This document shows, piece after piece, positions 12,601-24,348 of a stretch of DNA of 64,000 bases; the first letter of the stretch is position 1, and every line of letters begins with the position of its first letter. The notes under the pieces are model-generated. The model was not told where the DNA came from and did no database searches. It saw only the letters and a program-made list of their open reading frames with translations. The position numbers were made by a program, and so were the translations under genes. Source of the stretch: Castanea sativa (lineage: Eukaryota > Streptophyta > Magnoliopsida > Fagales > Fagaceae); contig NC_134013.1 in assembly GCF_040712315.1 (NCBI RefSeq), positions 13,861,001 through 13,925,000 of the forward strand. Reading direction: 5' to 3'.

Positions 12601-15600
12601 GTTATGTTAACAACCAAAAAAGCCAAAAAAATTGGGACCCACACACTCTAACCTCACCTGTGCACCTGACCTCCTACCCGGCCCTATTAACCCACTAACC
12701 AGTTGAAATCTCACTTTACCATCACATTTCTTCTCCATTTCTTCTACACTCATCACTGGGTTCTTCATCCCTTATCCTTGCTGAAACCGAGCCCACAACA
12801 CCTCTCCCTCAACGTCCTTACTCCTCTTCAAAGCAGATTCGACTCCCCTCGTAACTTCCGTCAAGGCTTAAAGCCGATCCGACGCTCCTGTTCCGTCGCT
12901 GTTGGGAGTTTTGGAAGGCTGATGTTGGATTTTCTCTGTGAAATTGATGTTGGATCCTTTTTAGTTCAATGAACATTTACTAGTTTATTATTACCAAAAA
13001 AAAGAAGAATAAGATTTTGATGTTGGGTTTTTTTCATCTGGGTCCATTGAACATTTGATGTTGGGAGGTCGTGCTCGTGAAATCGACCTGCCTCTCCTTT
13101 TTTTTTTTTCCTTCGTCTTTGTGGGTTTGTGTTTGTGTGTGGATGAACATGTTTGTGGGTTTGTGTTTGTGTTTGTGTGTTTGTATGTATGATCTAACTC
13201 ATGTGTTTATGAGTTTGATTTTCTGGGTTTGAGAAATTGGTACCCATGTGTTTTTTTTTTCTTTTTGATAAAGTATATTTGGTGTTTTTGTGAAGAAGAA
13301 AAGAAAGAAAAAGAATGAAGAAGAAGAAAAAAATGGTTGTTGGAGTGAGTCTGTGAAGAAGAAAGAAAGAAGAAGAAGACCCAAACTCACCGAATCCAGT
13401 GAGGAAAAAAAAAAAAAAAGTCAAAAGTTGCGGTTGACCTCTGACCAGTGAGTCCCTCAGTGTGTGTTTAATTATCAAAATGCCATTGGAAACTGAATAC
13501 ACCTAAAATGTGTTTTCAGTTTCCATAACTCATTACTCAAAAATCAGAGAACTAAGTGATGGAAACAATAACTGGAAACAATAACTGGAAACAAAATCCA
13601 AACAAGCGTCTCAGTCATGGGTCCCACCATTTTTGAGTTATGGGTGATAGAAACAGAGTTATGAGTTATGGAAACGTAAAATCCAAACACCCCCTAAGGT
13701 TTCTTCTAAGGTAGCTTCTTTTTTTTTTTTTTTTTACATGGACAGCTGCCTAGGGGCAAATTTTTACTGCGGGGAATCTTTGAAAGAGTATATGCCTTGT
13801 AACCCCAAGGGGTGTGGTGCATTGGTCAGGCGTACTCTGGAACGAGCTGCGAAACCCGAACGTCTTAGGTTCGAGCAGTCATGCGTGCATTCACTCCCTT
13901 GGAGCCATCGGACTGGGAGAATTTAATTGCCCCTTGAATTACTTGAGGTGCACTTGCGGGAAACTCCTTGCTGAGGGCCTGTGCACCCCCAAGATTAGTC
14001 GGGGCTCTGCTCTAGACACCTAGTGCCAATCAAAAAAAGAAAAGAGTATATGCCTTGTTGAATGATGTTATTTTATTTTATTTTTTATATACTAGATAGA
14101 AATTTTATTCTAGTATAATTTAAGTGTATATGTGTGTGAAGTTTCCTTCTAGAGACTTGAACCCTGACTTTTGCCCCCCACACCTCACAAATACTTATAC
14201 CTGTGTGCGCATTATGGGGACGCTGTAGACCATTTGTTACTTCATTGATACTATACTCATGACCTGTGGTCTATGGTGTTTTGTCTGTTTGAAGCACAAT
14301 GGATGATGCTGAAGAAGGTGGTGGAGTTGTTGGAGTGCTGGCAGTGGGGCTTTGGCAAACATCATTCTATTGATGTATAGAGAGCCATGCCTCATTGTGT
14401 GATGTGGACAATTTGGAGGGAGTGAAATCTTTGGACTTTGATGGGATTATGCATTCGTCTGTGGAATTAAAATTGTATCTTTTGCAATCCATGTTTGATT
14501 GTGTTGGCCACTTTAAGTGGCCAATCTTTTTCTACCATAGAGGGATTTTTGGATTTATTTTATTTTAGTTGAAGTTTTGTTGTATCCTTAGTACACTGCC
14601 TGTGTACCTGGGAATAGTTTTCTTTTATTTTTGAATAAAGCATATATATATATATATATTAAAAAAAACAATTTCCAACATATCTAAAACTAGAATTGAA
14701 GACGCATGCCTTAATTTCAACATTGGAATTGGTATGGTATATTTGTCAAATACTTTTGTCCTATCAGATATTGAAAAATGTAAACATATGGGTCTATTAG
14801 TTACTGTACACTCAATCTATGAGGAATATATATTGTTTGTGGAAAGTGTGCTGCTGCCATCAATGCATTGGCTAAATTACACAAAAACAAAACTGTTGCC
14901 TTTGTATGCTTCCAGGACAACTTGGTTTGTTTCTTTGAGACCTCGTGTAGCACAAACTCCGTATTCTTTGGGGGTGAGTGCATTGGGATAGGTCATCTGA
15001 GTGATTCCTCTCAGTTTTTGGGAGAGATAGTGAAAGGAAGTTTGTTGCTGATCAAAACATAAATAATATCAATCATTTCCTTGGACATTGGCACATTGTG
15101 ACCCTGTTGAGCCAAGCAAAGATGTTTGTTTTATTAGGTGGGCAGGTGGGCTAGTTGTACCATTTACATAAAAAAAATAAAAAATGGTGGGCTAGCTACA
15201 GACTCTAATCATATTTGGGATTGAGTACTTATGTGGTTGCAGAGGTACTCTATACGTGAACTAGACATATTTGAAAGCCTTGTAAATATTTATTATCTTG
15301 TTGGTCATAGTAGTTATATTGTGTTGAATTAGTACAACTCTTTCTACTGTGTGCCTCATTTTATTATTATTTTTATTATTAAGGTCTGAACCTCAAGTAG
15401 CACAATGTTGATTGTTTGTTTGAATGATCATCTAGGCCCTTAAGTTCTTGCTTCCTATTCTCATCAACCTTCTATTAAGATATAAATATGTAAAGATGTT
15501 CATGATTCAGGTTAAACCAGATTCTTGAGAACAAGTTTTCTTTGACTTCATTTTAAGTCTGTTCTTGCTGAAACTAAAATAATTAGGGGAAACAAGTGTA

Positions 15601-16088
15601 TTTATAGGATGACACATCTAGCATCATTTGAGGAAGTGGGCATTATTGACCAAAATTTTATTGAGCACCTTGTCTTGAGCAACTAATGAGTTTGATAAAT
15701 TTCTCAGTAGTTGGATTTTCTTGATATATTGTTGCTTTCTGGATGAGTTTCATTTTCCTTATTGGACTTATTGCATGAGTTCTTTCAATCTCTTTTTAAC
15801 TGTGTTCTGTGGATCAGTTTATGCAGTATAACATGACTCCTGATAGTATTCCTGCCTATTCCCATTTTCTATGGATGCAGGGTGGATGTTGTGATCTTTG
15901 TAATATGGGAACTTGTTATTCTAGCGTTCCTGGTTTTTTCAGCAGTTTCTCTATATTTTAGGCATATGCAACTCGCATTCATTCTAGTATGCATCACAAT
16001 GCTATTACTTTTATGTATGAAAGTTACAAAGCAAGTGAGATTGGCCAGGAAAAAGAAGCGAAGGATGCTTCTTCCATTGTCAATGTAA
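9501..16088 (+). CDS. Conserved small two-helix membrane protein, unknown function
   Basis: Exons 9501-9613 and 15881-16088 join in phase 2 (AAG/GTATCT donor, ATGCAG acceptor) and encode 106 residues. The N-terminal 38 residues ([20 protein letters not shown]) are hydrophilic. Two hydrophobic helices follow at about 39-63 and 68-86, separated by YFRH. The C-terminus is strongly basic (RLARKKKRR) and ends LLPLSM. I recognise this as a small protein conserved among flowering plants; I know of no assigned function. The basic tail suggests it faces the cytosol, which is inference. The start is the only Met before the conserved N-terminus and directly follows the GA-rich leader. The single intron is 6267 bp and full of transposon remains. 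The gene points tail-to-tail at the transporter gene ending at 17202. Confidence 0.85.
10232..10351. mobile_element. Short hAT-type MITE
   Basis: The 120-bp element starts TTAGGAAGCACGG and ends CCGTGCTTCCTAG, so its ends are inverted copies. It is flanked by the 8-bp duplication GTGGTATC (10224-10231 and 10352-10359), the size expected of hAT elements. The ends match those of the larger element at 55394-56151. It lies in the intron of the small membrane protein gene. Confidence 0.8.
10967..12089 (-). mobile_element. Short LTR element without genes (TRIM-like)
   Basis: Two diverged direct repeats, about 10967-11414 and 11606-12089, share TAATAACTCA or CAATAACTCA starts, a CTTACATGGTTTGA or TTTACATGATTCAA stretch, CTCCATGAAG/CTTCATGAAG and AACCAAGT near their ends. 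About 190 bp lie between them. On the minus strand the sequence next to the second repeat reads ATGGTATCAAAA, close to the Met-tRNA primer binding site TGGTATCAGAGC. This fits a miniature LTR retrotransposon pointing left. No coding frame or clean target duplication is seen, so a tandem pair of old solo LTRs is also possible. Confidence 0.5.
12475..13694. mobile_element. PIF/Harbinger-type non-autonomous element
   Basis: The element starts GGCCCTGTTTGGTTTT and ends AAAATCCAAACACCCC, which are imperfect inverted copies with a GTTTGG core. It is flanked by TAA on both sides (12472-12474 and 13695-13697), the PIF/Harbinger target pattern. Inside there are TGTTTG-rich and AAGAAG-rich low-complexity tracts and no transposase. 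It splits the LINE relic. Confidence 0.75.
13801..14040 (+). mobile_element. tRNA-derived SINE, family A
   Basis: An 18-bp target duplication, AAAGAGTATATGCCTTGT, flanks it exactly at 13783-13800 and 14041-14058. Internal RNA polymerase III promoter boxes are visible: TGGTGCATTGG (13815-13825) as A box and GGTTCGAGCAG (13868-13878) as B box. It ends in an A-rich tail. The perfect duplication suggests a fairly young insertion. It is not a functional tRNA gene: no cloverleaf forms and the unit is 240 bp. Confidence 0.9.
14070..14215 (-). mobile_element. tRNA-derived SINE, family B, reverse copy
   Basis: On the minus strand it reads from a polymerase III-like 5' part through GTGAGGTGTGGGG, a B box CAGGGTTCAAGTC and CTTCACACACATATACA to a TATATAAAA-type tail. 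It matches the plus-strand copies at 33576-33738 and 36908-37090. Ends are approximate; no target duplication is resolved. It sits in the LINE relic. Confidence 0.7.
14666..15880 (+). other. Remaining intron sequence, nothing recognised
   Basis: The rest of the large intron holds no recognisable gene or transposon end. Its 3' end shows a normal branch-to-acceptor region ending ATGGATGCAG before exon 2. Confidence 0.5.
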
Positions 16089-17201
16089 AACTACATGTAG
16101 TTGCAATCCTTTTTTAGGGTAACCCAACTTTGTTGTGTTATTTTCTTGACCATTGCTGGTCCAGCTTCTTTTTGGTTATTGGATGATGTAATTGCTCCTA
16201 AAGAAAGTTGATAAAGAATATAATGATGTTTTTACTTCCAGCAATTCAAATCCAGATTTATCTGGTGCCCTGTATCAGTTCTTTTCGTCAGATAGAAAGT
16301 TGGGGTGTTATGATTTCATGAGAGTTTAGTTGTAGTTACAACTTCTTTCTTGCTATTTTTTGATGTATACTGTATACACGGTGTAGTCAAAGCAGTTACT
16401 TCGTAAAGTTCATTCATTTTCCCTGTTGAGTAACACTATTGAAGTTCCATACCCATATGTAATGAGACGACTGCTTGTTTTATAAGATAATTATGTTCGA
16501 GGTGGTTGTATTTTATTATGGGAAATGTTAACCAGCACTGGTTAATGTTTCCTTTTTCATGTTTCACTTAAGAAGATGTAAAAAAGTTATCAAAAAATTG
16601 CTAAAAAAGATTAAAAAAATTACTGAAAACTGAAAAATCGTCAAAAGTTAAAAAAAAAAAGCTGCACAAACATTTGACTGTTTGTAATATGAAAATAGTA
16701 TGAAAATAGTTGAGAAAGAGTTGTGGGGCTATTCACTGTAATTCCTCTGGGAGAGAGCACGCCGCATTTTTTGTAGTGGAAGTTTGAAACTAAGATTTCC
16801 CAGATATTTGACTGTTTGTATAAAGATAATGATTGCGTGTAATTGGTAAGGAAACCTTGCAATTGGTTGTAGCCTGTAGGTCATTGATTAGCTGATTTTT
16901 TTTTATTATATCTCACATAGGGCTTAGTGATGCGTGACGTTTGATTGATGTTCACTTGGGCCATAATAAGAAACACTTTATGCCATCAGCCGATTGGCAC
17001 GTAATTTATTACATGACGAGTAAGGAAGTACGTAGACGCTTGACAATCATCCTAGAAAGTTACACGAACACTGCTATTTCTGCTTATACACACATTGGTG
17101 GCTCTGAGAGGCCCCTGCTACACTTTGTTTGAGGCCAAGAGGTCACTTTTGAAACCCAAGAACAAGGTTTAGATTTCATACTATTCCCTCGTTACTGCTT
17201 A
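16089..17201. other. Tail-to-tail spacer
   Basis: The spacer lies between the stop codons of the plus-strand small membrane protein gene and the minus-strand transporter gene, so both 3' UTRs should be here. A perfect inverted repeat TTAACCAG-CA-CTGGTTAA lies at 16528-16545. Otherwise it is AT-rich with no gene. Confidence 0.5.
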
Positions 17202-20200
17202 TTAGGGCTTGAAAAAGTGAATCTCTATTCCAATGGTCACTATACCCCAAATTGCTCCACTGAGAACTAGAACGCTGAGAACCACTCCCATGACTCCTAA
17301 TGCCCAATTGAGGAACCAAATTCCACCATATTTCTGGGGTTTCTTGATCAGCATCCACATGAAACATGGATATGCTAAGGTGATTGGAAGTGCTATCCCT
17401 CCTATCAATCCTGCCAAACTTGGCAAGAATGGTAGAGCCACTGCAATGAAAAATGCGAGACATCCAAAGAAGGCTCGGAAACCCGAGCGGAGCCACCATG
17501 GACAGGGCTTGTTCCTATTGCTAGTATATCTCGCCTCTAGATTGTCAAAAACTGGCATTGCATATATTTGGAATGAACTTAGACTGTTAATCACCACGAT
17601 CAAGCTTGTCAATCCTAGGAGAAATTTTGATGTGTCATCTCCGTGATATCGTTGCAAAGCACTTAGCATCCCTCCATTTGGAATCTGGCAATAAAGCAGA
17701 ATTAGTTCAGTCATGATTGGTTAGTCTAAAAGAAAGAAAAAAAGATGATTAGTGTTTGAATTTTGAACTTTCAACAGCAGCCAAAGTGTGCCAGTGGTGA
17801 GTCAAATCACGAGCTACAGCGTTTGGATTGGTTGTCTAGCATCTGCGTCCCCCCCCCCCCCCTTTCCGTAATATTTGACTTTTCAACCACTTTTCAGCCA
17901 TATCAGTGAGTCCCGTACATTGTTCACGGGACTTATAAATTTTGCTTTTTAACAACTTTTTCATTAAAAATGAGTTTCACAATACTGTTTTAATTTTTAA
18001 CTATATTCGAATGGACTCTAACCTCGGGGCCGACAAGAATGTACTGAGAATTGCACTAGAAGGCTGCAAAAAAGAAAAAAGAAAATAGGTGCTTACTAAA
18101 TTCCCATAAGCCCAATAGCCGCCAATTGCTATGGGAAACAGACACATTGCGATGATCACATATGCATACTTCACTCCTTTCCACATTGGAACACGGGATG
18201 GGTGCTTTGCGCTGGAAGGCATGGTTCCCTGCAATCAATGACAATCAGATTACTTTAGCAAAATTTTTCAAAATTTATTTGGCTAATAACTAGAAACTAA
18301 TGTTTGGAAGTGTGTATAATAACTTCTGTGCAATAAGTTTAATCCATCCGTAATTATGTGTTTTACGCTCGGAAGCATGGTCAAATGAGTCTATTCAATC
18401 CTGTTCGTTGAAAAAAAATGTTAAAAGTGTCCCAATTCCCAAACATTTCTTGGGTTAATTTACCTGTATTTCAAGGACAAGATTGTGGCCTCTGAAAGCG
18501 AAGGCGATTATCCCAAGCGCATTGAAAATATTGAACAACCTTCCCACGTTGAATTTTGTATCCTGTGGCTGTGGATCATAGGAGACGGCCATGGGCCTAG
18601 TTTTGCTCATAGAGACCACCCATACGATAGTGCAATAGCTAATGGCAGTGACTGCGCCGATTAGGGAAACTCCAACAATTGAATTCAGGTTGGGAAGTTG
18701 AGCAAGAACAACTGCACAGCATGTGAAAACAACGTACCACTCTACAGTTGAGAGTGGACATACTTTGCATGCCTCTCCACAAAGGATTTGGAAGAAAATT
18801 TTCATGGTCCCACCTCCTATCATGATTAGTGTGACACAGGTCCCGCCTGATAGATACATGGTTGGAAATAGCGCAAGCAGTTTACCTAGCTTCTCACCTG
18901 TTTTATTTACATACATTGATTTTAGAAAACTTTAGTTTGTCAACAAGAAAAATGACAAAATAAAAGGAAAAAAAAGAAAATAAATAAATAAATAATAAAT
19001 AAAGCAATTGAGGTCTTCTGTCTTTATTATCAACTTATTACTTCTTCCGTCCCACTTTGTTTGTCATTTATTTTATTTTGAGAATTGGGATGTTTCAAAC
19101 TATTGTCTTGTTTCTAAAAATAAAAGTTATTAATTTATTAATGTTCCCTTAAAAAATTTGACTTTTTAAACAGGACAAAGAAAATGGGACGGAGAGAGTA
19201 CATTTTACTATTTATGAACTTGGAAATTCTCTCTCTTTCACATTATAGATTGTATAATTAGGTGAGCTACAAACATTTTCAACAACTAAAGAGAAGAATA
19301 AGAAAAAAAATTCTACCAAGAGAAAAACAGAAAAAAAGGGGGTACTTTTTTAACACATTCCACATGCAGTGCTGTGTAAGTTTAAGCATATCACATACAA
19401 ATACAACTCTATAAAAGCTTTGATATGATATGCATGGTACTGCTCAAAAATCATTACAAGTGGCAGCAACATTATGGTTCTGATGATATGTGGTGTTGTG
19501 GATCCTCTTTTTGTTTAGTTTGGTCCTACAAAATACTTTCTGAAAAAGTATGATCGAGATAAAATTTGAAAGACGTCATTATTAAGCAGCAGTGATGTTT
19601 AACAATCATTACCTCAGCATATCTACTCCAAGATCAAATTTGATAGATGTCATTGTTAAAAACCAATACTGTCGACAATTCTCTGTCTCATCATCTATTA
19701 AATAAAAGATTTACTGTTTAAGACATTTATAAATCCTTATCATCGGATAGGATCGACAACAAGAAAAAATTGATGTGCACTATGTAATTCCAATTAAGTT
19801 AAAGTTCGTTTGGGAAGTTTGTTAGGGGAAAATAGGAGTAATAGAATATAAAATGAATATGTCAAGTATATTCTACGTAGAATATACTTGTGTGAAAAAT
19901 ATGTATACCTATTTATTGTGTGAAAGTTTAGTAGAAAAGAATGAAGTGACTACGATGTAATTCCTATAAATAGAATCTCTCATAACATCTAGAAAAGTAC
20001 ATCATACCATTTTATTTTTTTAACATCTATTCATTATATATCATTATTCATTATATATCATTATGTTCTTTTACCATTTATTCATTTTATTCTATTCCAT
20101 TCTTTTATATAAAACAAATGGTTAAATACAAATATATATATATATATATATATATTATATTATGTACATTCACATTTATGGATCAATTTGAATTGCACAT

Positions 20201-23031
20201 AATTCATCTTCACTCATATGACTTATCATAAAAAAATTATAAAAAAAAAAATCTATCTTCATTCTTATTATCAAGTCAAACGTGAAAAATTCAACAGTTT
20301 GTTTGGTAAAAACCCTTCTTTTTTAATGTGTATGTGAAATGTTTTAATGTTTGGTAGAGGAAAAAATGTAAGTCAATTAATTTTTTTTTAAGGTCAACTT
20401 AAAACGAACTCAATGGAATAGAAAATGTTTTCCAATATTTAAAGAGTGGACCGTGTTTTACTGACATTTTTAGGACTTGTTTGTTAATGTAGTTTTAAAT
20501 TGCACATTTTCAAGGTACATTTTTTAAACTTCACTTTTTTTTTTGGTAAGTGCAAGTTTTTCAAACAACCCTATTTTCAAAAGGTGAAAAAATAAGGGTA
20601 TATTTGGTATATATGTTTCAACATATGTTTTCATTTTAAATTAAATTACACGTATTTTTATATATTTTTTCACCCACACCTATTTTTAAAAAAATTGAAA
20701 ATTGTTGTTTAAACACAATACTAAATGGGCCCTAAGTTTTAGCAAAAGGGCTCTCAACAACAAGAAATTATAAGATCCTCATAGTAGATAAGTGACGTAG
20801 TTCACAATTTCACTAAAAGACTCCCACCTGTTTAAAATTGTTGAGTTAAATTTTTTTTAATCAGAATCCAATCATTACTGACTCAACAATTTTAAACAAA
20901 TGAAAATTTTCTAGTGAAATTATGGACAAGTAACGTGATCTACTAAAAGATTATATAATTGCTCCTCAAGAGCACCACAAATAAATTCCACGTAACCAAA
21001 AAAAACCCAATGGTAAGTTTTCTCTCTTTGCAGACCAACCATTAACTGCTTGTTGACCATCATCGAACCATTGTTGACTTTTTACTTTTTTTTTTTTCCC
21101 TCAAATTAGTTGCTTTCTCAATTAATTTTTGTATAGATGCTGAATTTGGGCTCTTCTTTTTAATTTGAGACAACCGTATGGCCCCTAAAATAAAAGGATG
21201 TTTCTATTTAGGGCCTGTTTTAAATTGTAGATGAAAGTTTTTGTGCATAAATTTTTTTGAAATGATAAAAAAATATTATAATTTTTGTGCGTGCCAGATA
21301 ATACAAAACATTTTTGGCTCGTTTTCAGGGTTTGCAAACAAATACAAGAAAAAATAGTAGAGTTTTCTAGTTTTTAAAAAACATTTTTTTTTCTGGGTCA
21401 AAACAAACAACGTAAATACAATTATTTCAACTCGAATGGATCTTGGCCTTGTCCATATAGACAAACCTTTTTATCAACTCATATAGTCCACCATTTCAAT
21501 ATGTTAAAAATGCCAGTAAAATATTCCCTCTGTTATATAGCTTTATCCTATTCTAAACATAGAGAGTCTAAGGGTCTGTTTGGATACAGTTGAAAGTTAA
21601 AAATTAAAAATTAAAAATACTATAACAAAATAATTTTTAAATGTGTAAATAATACTGCGAGACCAATTTTTAATGAAAAAAGCGGCTGAAATATGCGTAA
21701 GCAATACATGAACAGTATGTAAACAATAGGTGAACAGTGCGTGCACAATCACTTTGTCCCCTAAATTTGAAACACGTGCAGGAAAAAAAGAAAAGAAAGG
21801 AAAATGTAGACGCTAGCACTTTCATTTGTATCCAAACCAAGCCTAAAAATGCAATATATTTTTTAAAACATTTTAAAAACTTTCTGTAAACAACTCCTGC
21901 ACTGTATAGCTTTAACCTTTTTCCAATGGAGTCTACTTACACAATTTTTTTTTTTCCAATTATTAATTAAGATGACTTGTTACAGTCAATATATAATAAA
22001 GGTGATGTTAACAATGAACTAGTAATTTTGTTACAATCTTAACAGGTCACATTAGCAATTGTGAAAATATGTTGTGTCATTAGTATTGATTATATTGATT
22101 TTTATGGAACCCAGATGCAAGGTGCTGCATATAGAAGTAAGAATTTGGCTTCTCTCTTTGTGCTCTTGTGTAACAGAGGCAACACGGATATGACATATAT
22201 TCTAAGATGATCATATATGTTGACCTAGTATCCCGTCTAGTGCTTACATATGCACTGGATGGAACCCTAGCATAGTAGTAAAAATACGATGATGCATACC
22301 AAAAGCCTCCATAGAAAGGCGGAGATATCGGCTGTAGCGTTTGCCAGAGTCTGATTCATGTAGTTGAATCAGTAACCACAAGGTGTACATCTGCCATATG
22401 AAAGCAAGTGAAAGACATGTGATCCCCCACGTCCTGCAATAAAGATATATATATATAGGAGCTTTCCTTCGAAGTTAATTAAAGCCAGCACTAAATTACA
22501 CTAACATCAAAATAGTATATAACAACTTTTGCCACAACTTTCTTACTTCATAAATTATAACAGGTTATATATCACTTTTATATCTACTAATCACAATCAA
22601 CCAAATGAAAAGTTGTATGTATTTTTTTTTTTTTTGTGTTACTAGATTTTTTAGTAAATATAAGATATAACTTACCAACCAAGGGTTTTGAAAGCTAAGG
22701 GAAGAACAAGAGCTTGAACCCCGATTCCAGAACATAGTGTGTGAAATGCTGAGTAGTAAGCGTTACCATTCCTTGACTCCGTGATGGGTAGCCAAGCGTC
22801 CTGTGGGTCAAGCTTGGTGAAGTGCCCAACTTCTTCCAAGTAACCTTGCATACTTATAATGGCCTTTTTCATAGGGCTCGCTAGTGGAGTACTCATAAAA
22901 CGGGAAGCAAATGGACTTTTAAGGGTCTTTGGTACTGAATCAGGAAGTGGTGACCGAGTCATTGAAGGAGTTTCCGCCTCTCTCCCTTTCTTGGTCACCG
23001 GGCTCATGTTCACTTCCACAACTTCACCCAT
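17202..23031 (-). CDS. LHT8: LHT8-type amino acid transporter, copy A
   Basis: Five exons read from high to low coordinates: 23031-22676, 22433-22300, 18897-18464, 18228-18097 and 17684-17202. Splices are canonical GT-AG with phases 2, 1, 0, 0. The product is 512 residues, matching plant LHT8 (AATL1) proteins of the amino acid/auxin permease family (Aa_trans). Residues 1-75 are Pro/Ser-rich and cytosolic-like. MQGYLEEVGHF and LDPQDAWLPITESRNGNAYY follow, then about ten membrane helices; the first is near 92-116. Typical motifs are FPTMYLSGGTC, FAFRGHNLVLEIQ, GGYWAYG and CPWWLRSGFRA. The family moves neutral or basic amino acids with protons across the plasma membrane; the substrate here is unknown. 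Intron 2 is 3402 bp because of MITE insertions. A same-strand sister gene lies upstream at 35585-42272. Confidence 0.93.
19041..19198. mobile_element. Stowaway MITE (Tc1/mariner type)
   Basis: The 158-bp element starts CTTCTTCCGTCCCACTTTGT and ends AAAATGGGACGGAGAGAG, imperfect inverted copies with the Stowaway CTCCGTCCCA core. TA lies on each side. It is in intron 2 of transporter copy A. Confidence 0.85.
20596..20732. mobile_element. Small PIF/Tourist-like MITE
   Basis: The 137-bp element begins GGGTATATTTGGTAT and ends ATACTAAATGGGCCC, weakly inverted copies, with TAA on both sides. It is in intron 2 of transporter copy A. Confidence 0.5.
20747..20977. repeat. Foldback element (long imperfect inverted repeat)
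   Basis: The arms at about 20747-20847 and 20880-20977 are imperfect reverse complements. The best-matched inner part contains GTTTAAAATTGTTGAGT and TTTCACTA; the outer part starts near GGGCTCTCAACAA. The spacer is only about 30 bp, so the transcript would form one large hairpin. It is in intron 2 of transporter copy A. Confidence 0.75.
21572..21843. mobile_element. PIF/Tourist-type MITE
   Basis: The 272-bp element begins GGGTCTGTTTGGATACA and ends TGTATCCAAACCAAGCC, nearly perfect inverted copies. TAA flanks both ends (21569-21571 and 21844-21846). It is in intron 2 of transporter copy A. Confidence 0.8.
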
Positions 23032-23140
23032 AATTGCCAACAAGCTAGTAGTACAGAATATTAATACAGACTCACTCACTCTCTATAATGGTACAAGTGT
23101 ACGAGAAGAATTTATAATGGTTTGTGATATCAGCGATTGA

Positions 23141-23150
23141 ATATATATAC
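23141..23150 (-). promoter_or_regulatory. Probable TATA box of transporter copy A
   Basis: GTATATATAT on the minus strand lies about 110 bases before the start codon at 23031, a normal distance for a plant gene with a short leader. Confidence 0.5.
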
Positions 23151-23209
23151 AGAGGGAGAGAGGTAAGAGAATCTGAGGGGGATCGAAGGATGTGGAAGCT
23201 GAGTATGTC

Positions 23210-24348
23210 AGAGCATCCACGTCAATTGATGCAAATTTTTCTTCTATTTTACACAAAAACTTATTTTTTATTTATTTGATACATTCATTTTTACAAAAAT
23301 ATCCACATCAATTTATCTGTTTTACATTTTTTTTATTTAAATAATATTTTTCTCACATTTTTATTATTATTCACAACTACTCATGGCTCCCACCAACTTT
23401 AACACACGATAGTGTATATCTGACCTCTATTTCCTTCTTTCTTTTTCATTTTTTTTAAAATTTTTTCTTTTCCTTCTCCTTCTTTCTTCTTCTTTTGCTA
23501 ATGCTGAAACAAGAAGCTAAAGAGAGAAAACTCTTGGTGGGTAAGCTTTTTTTTTTTGAGAAGATGGTGGGTAAGCTTAAAAAGAACATAAATTTAATGT
23601 TTTGGTCTAGGTACATTGAAGAGGCTGTGATGAATTATTCAGAAGTTTTGAGTTGCTGCTGAGGAACACTAAAGTCGCCATTAGTGACACTTGTTCTTCT
23701 ACTATTTCTGCATTTTCTTCCTGTTTTTTGCAATTTCGGTTTGATTATTTATATGTGTTTGATGATTTTTTTTAAGAGAGGGTTTGATGAATTTGGGATC
23801 TTAATTTAGATCAAGTTTGAAGAATTTTATGATTTGTTGGTGGATTTAAGAGAAGATAAAAGGATTAAAAGAGCAGAGGAAAGAGAGAGATCGAATGAGA
23901 AATGAGAGGTAATAGAGGAGAGAGAAAAAAATAGAAGAATTATAATAACCATATATATAATTGTAACAATTATATATAAATGTATAATTTTACCCCACTA
24001 ATATAGGTATTTTTTTAATCAAAATTTATAAAAGGAGTGCCTTTTTCTATTTTACAAAATTTTCTACAGATAAGTTGCTCTCAGGGGGTGGGGAGGCGTG
24101 GAGCATTACGTGGGCCAATAAAGACAGAAGAAATAAAGTAGAACTTTGACTGTCCCTACGAATGCATGTGGCTTCTATTATTTGTCTATCAAAAAGAAAG
24201 CGCACCTTATTGGAGTTTCGCACTTTTTGAACCTTGTCCTGTTCAGAGATCGTATGCAGCAGCCACCCACCACTGAAAGAATAGAACAGTTTCCTCGTCA
24301 GTTCCTGTAATCTACTTTTGTCATAAAGTATAGCATTCCCATCGTTTA
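23210..24348. other. AT-rich upstream sequence with possible MITE start
   Basis: Just upstream of transporter copy A, AGAGCATCCACGTCAATT at about 23213 looks like the end of a GAGCAT-type element, but no matching right end was found. The rest is AT-rich with short GAGA tracts and no gene. Confidence 0.35.

Larger units (their letters stand above)
12115..14665 (+). mobile_element. L1-type LINE relic (RT C-terminal end), interrupted
   Basis: Three pieces of one frame can be followed. At 12115-12474 they read through [11 protein letters not shown] and FPWKSIW, typical of the region after the reverse transcriptase core in plant L1 elements. At 13698-13800 the frame resumes in a decayed state. 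At about 14216-14560 it shows [10 protein letters not shown] and MWTIWRE. Frameshifts and stops are frequent. The 3' end is probably the AATAAAG and A-rich tract near 14634-14668. The gaps are filled by the PIF-type element and two SINEs. It lies in sense orientation in the intron of the small membrane protein gene. Confidence 0.75.

Noticed and set aside
12483..12972. Open frames starting in the PIF-type element
   Set aside because: They are low-complexity, cross the TIR and show no domain; the neighbouring LINE frame does not use them.
13868..13878. tRNA gene at the family A SINE
   Set aside because: A and B boxes exist, but there is no cloverleaf and the 240-bp unit has target duplications and an A-rich tail.
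17233..17646. 137-codon plus-strand frame
   Set aside because: It is the shadow of the last exon of transporter copy A.
22672..23079. Start of transporter copy A upstream at 23079
   Set aside because: That codon is not ATG; the first ATG in frame, at 23031, begins the family-like MGEVVEVN.
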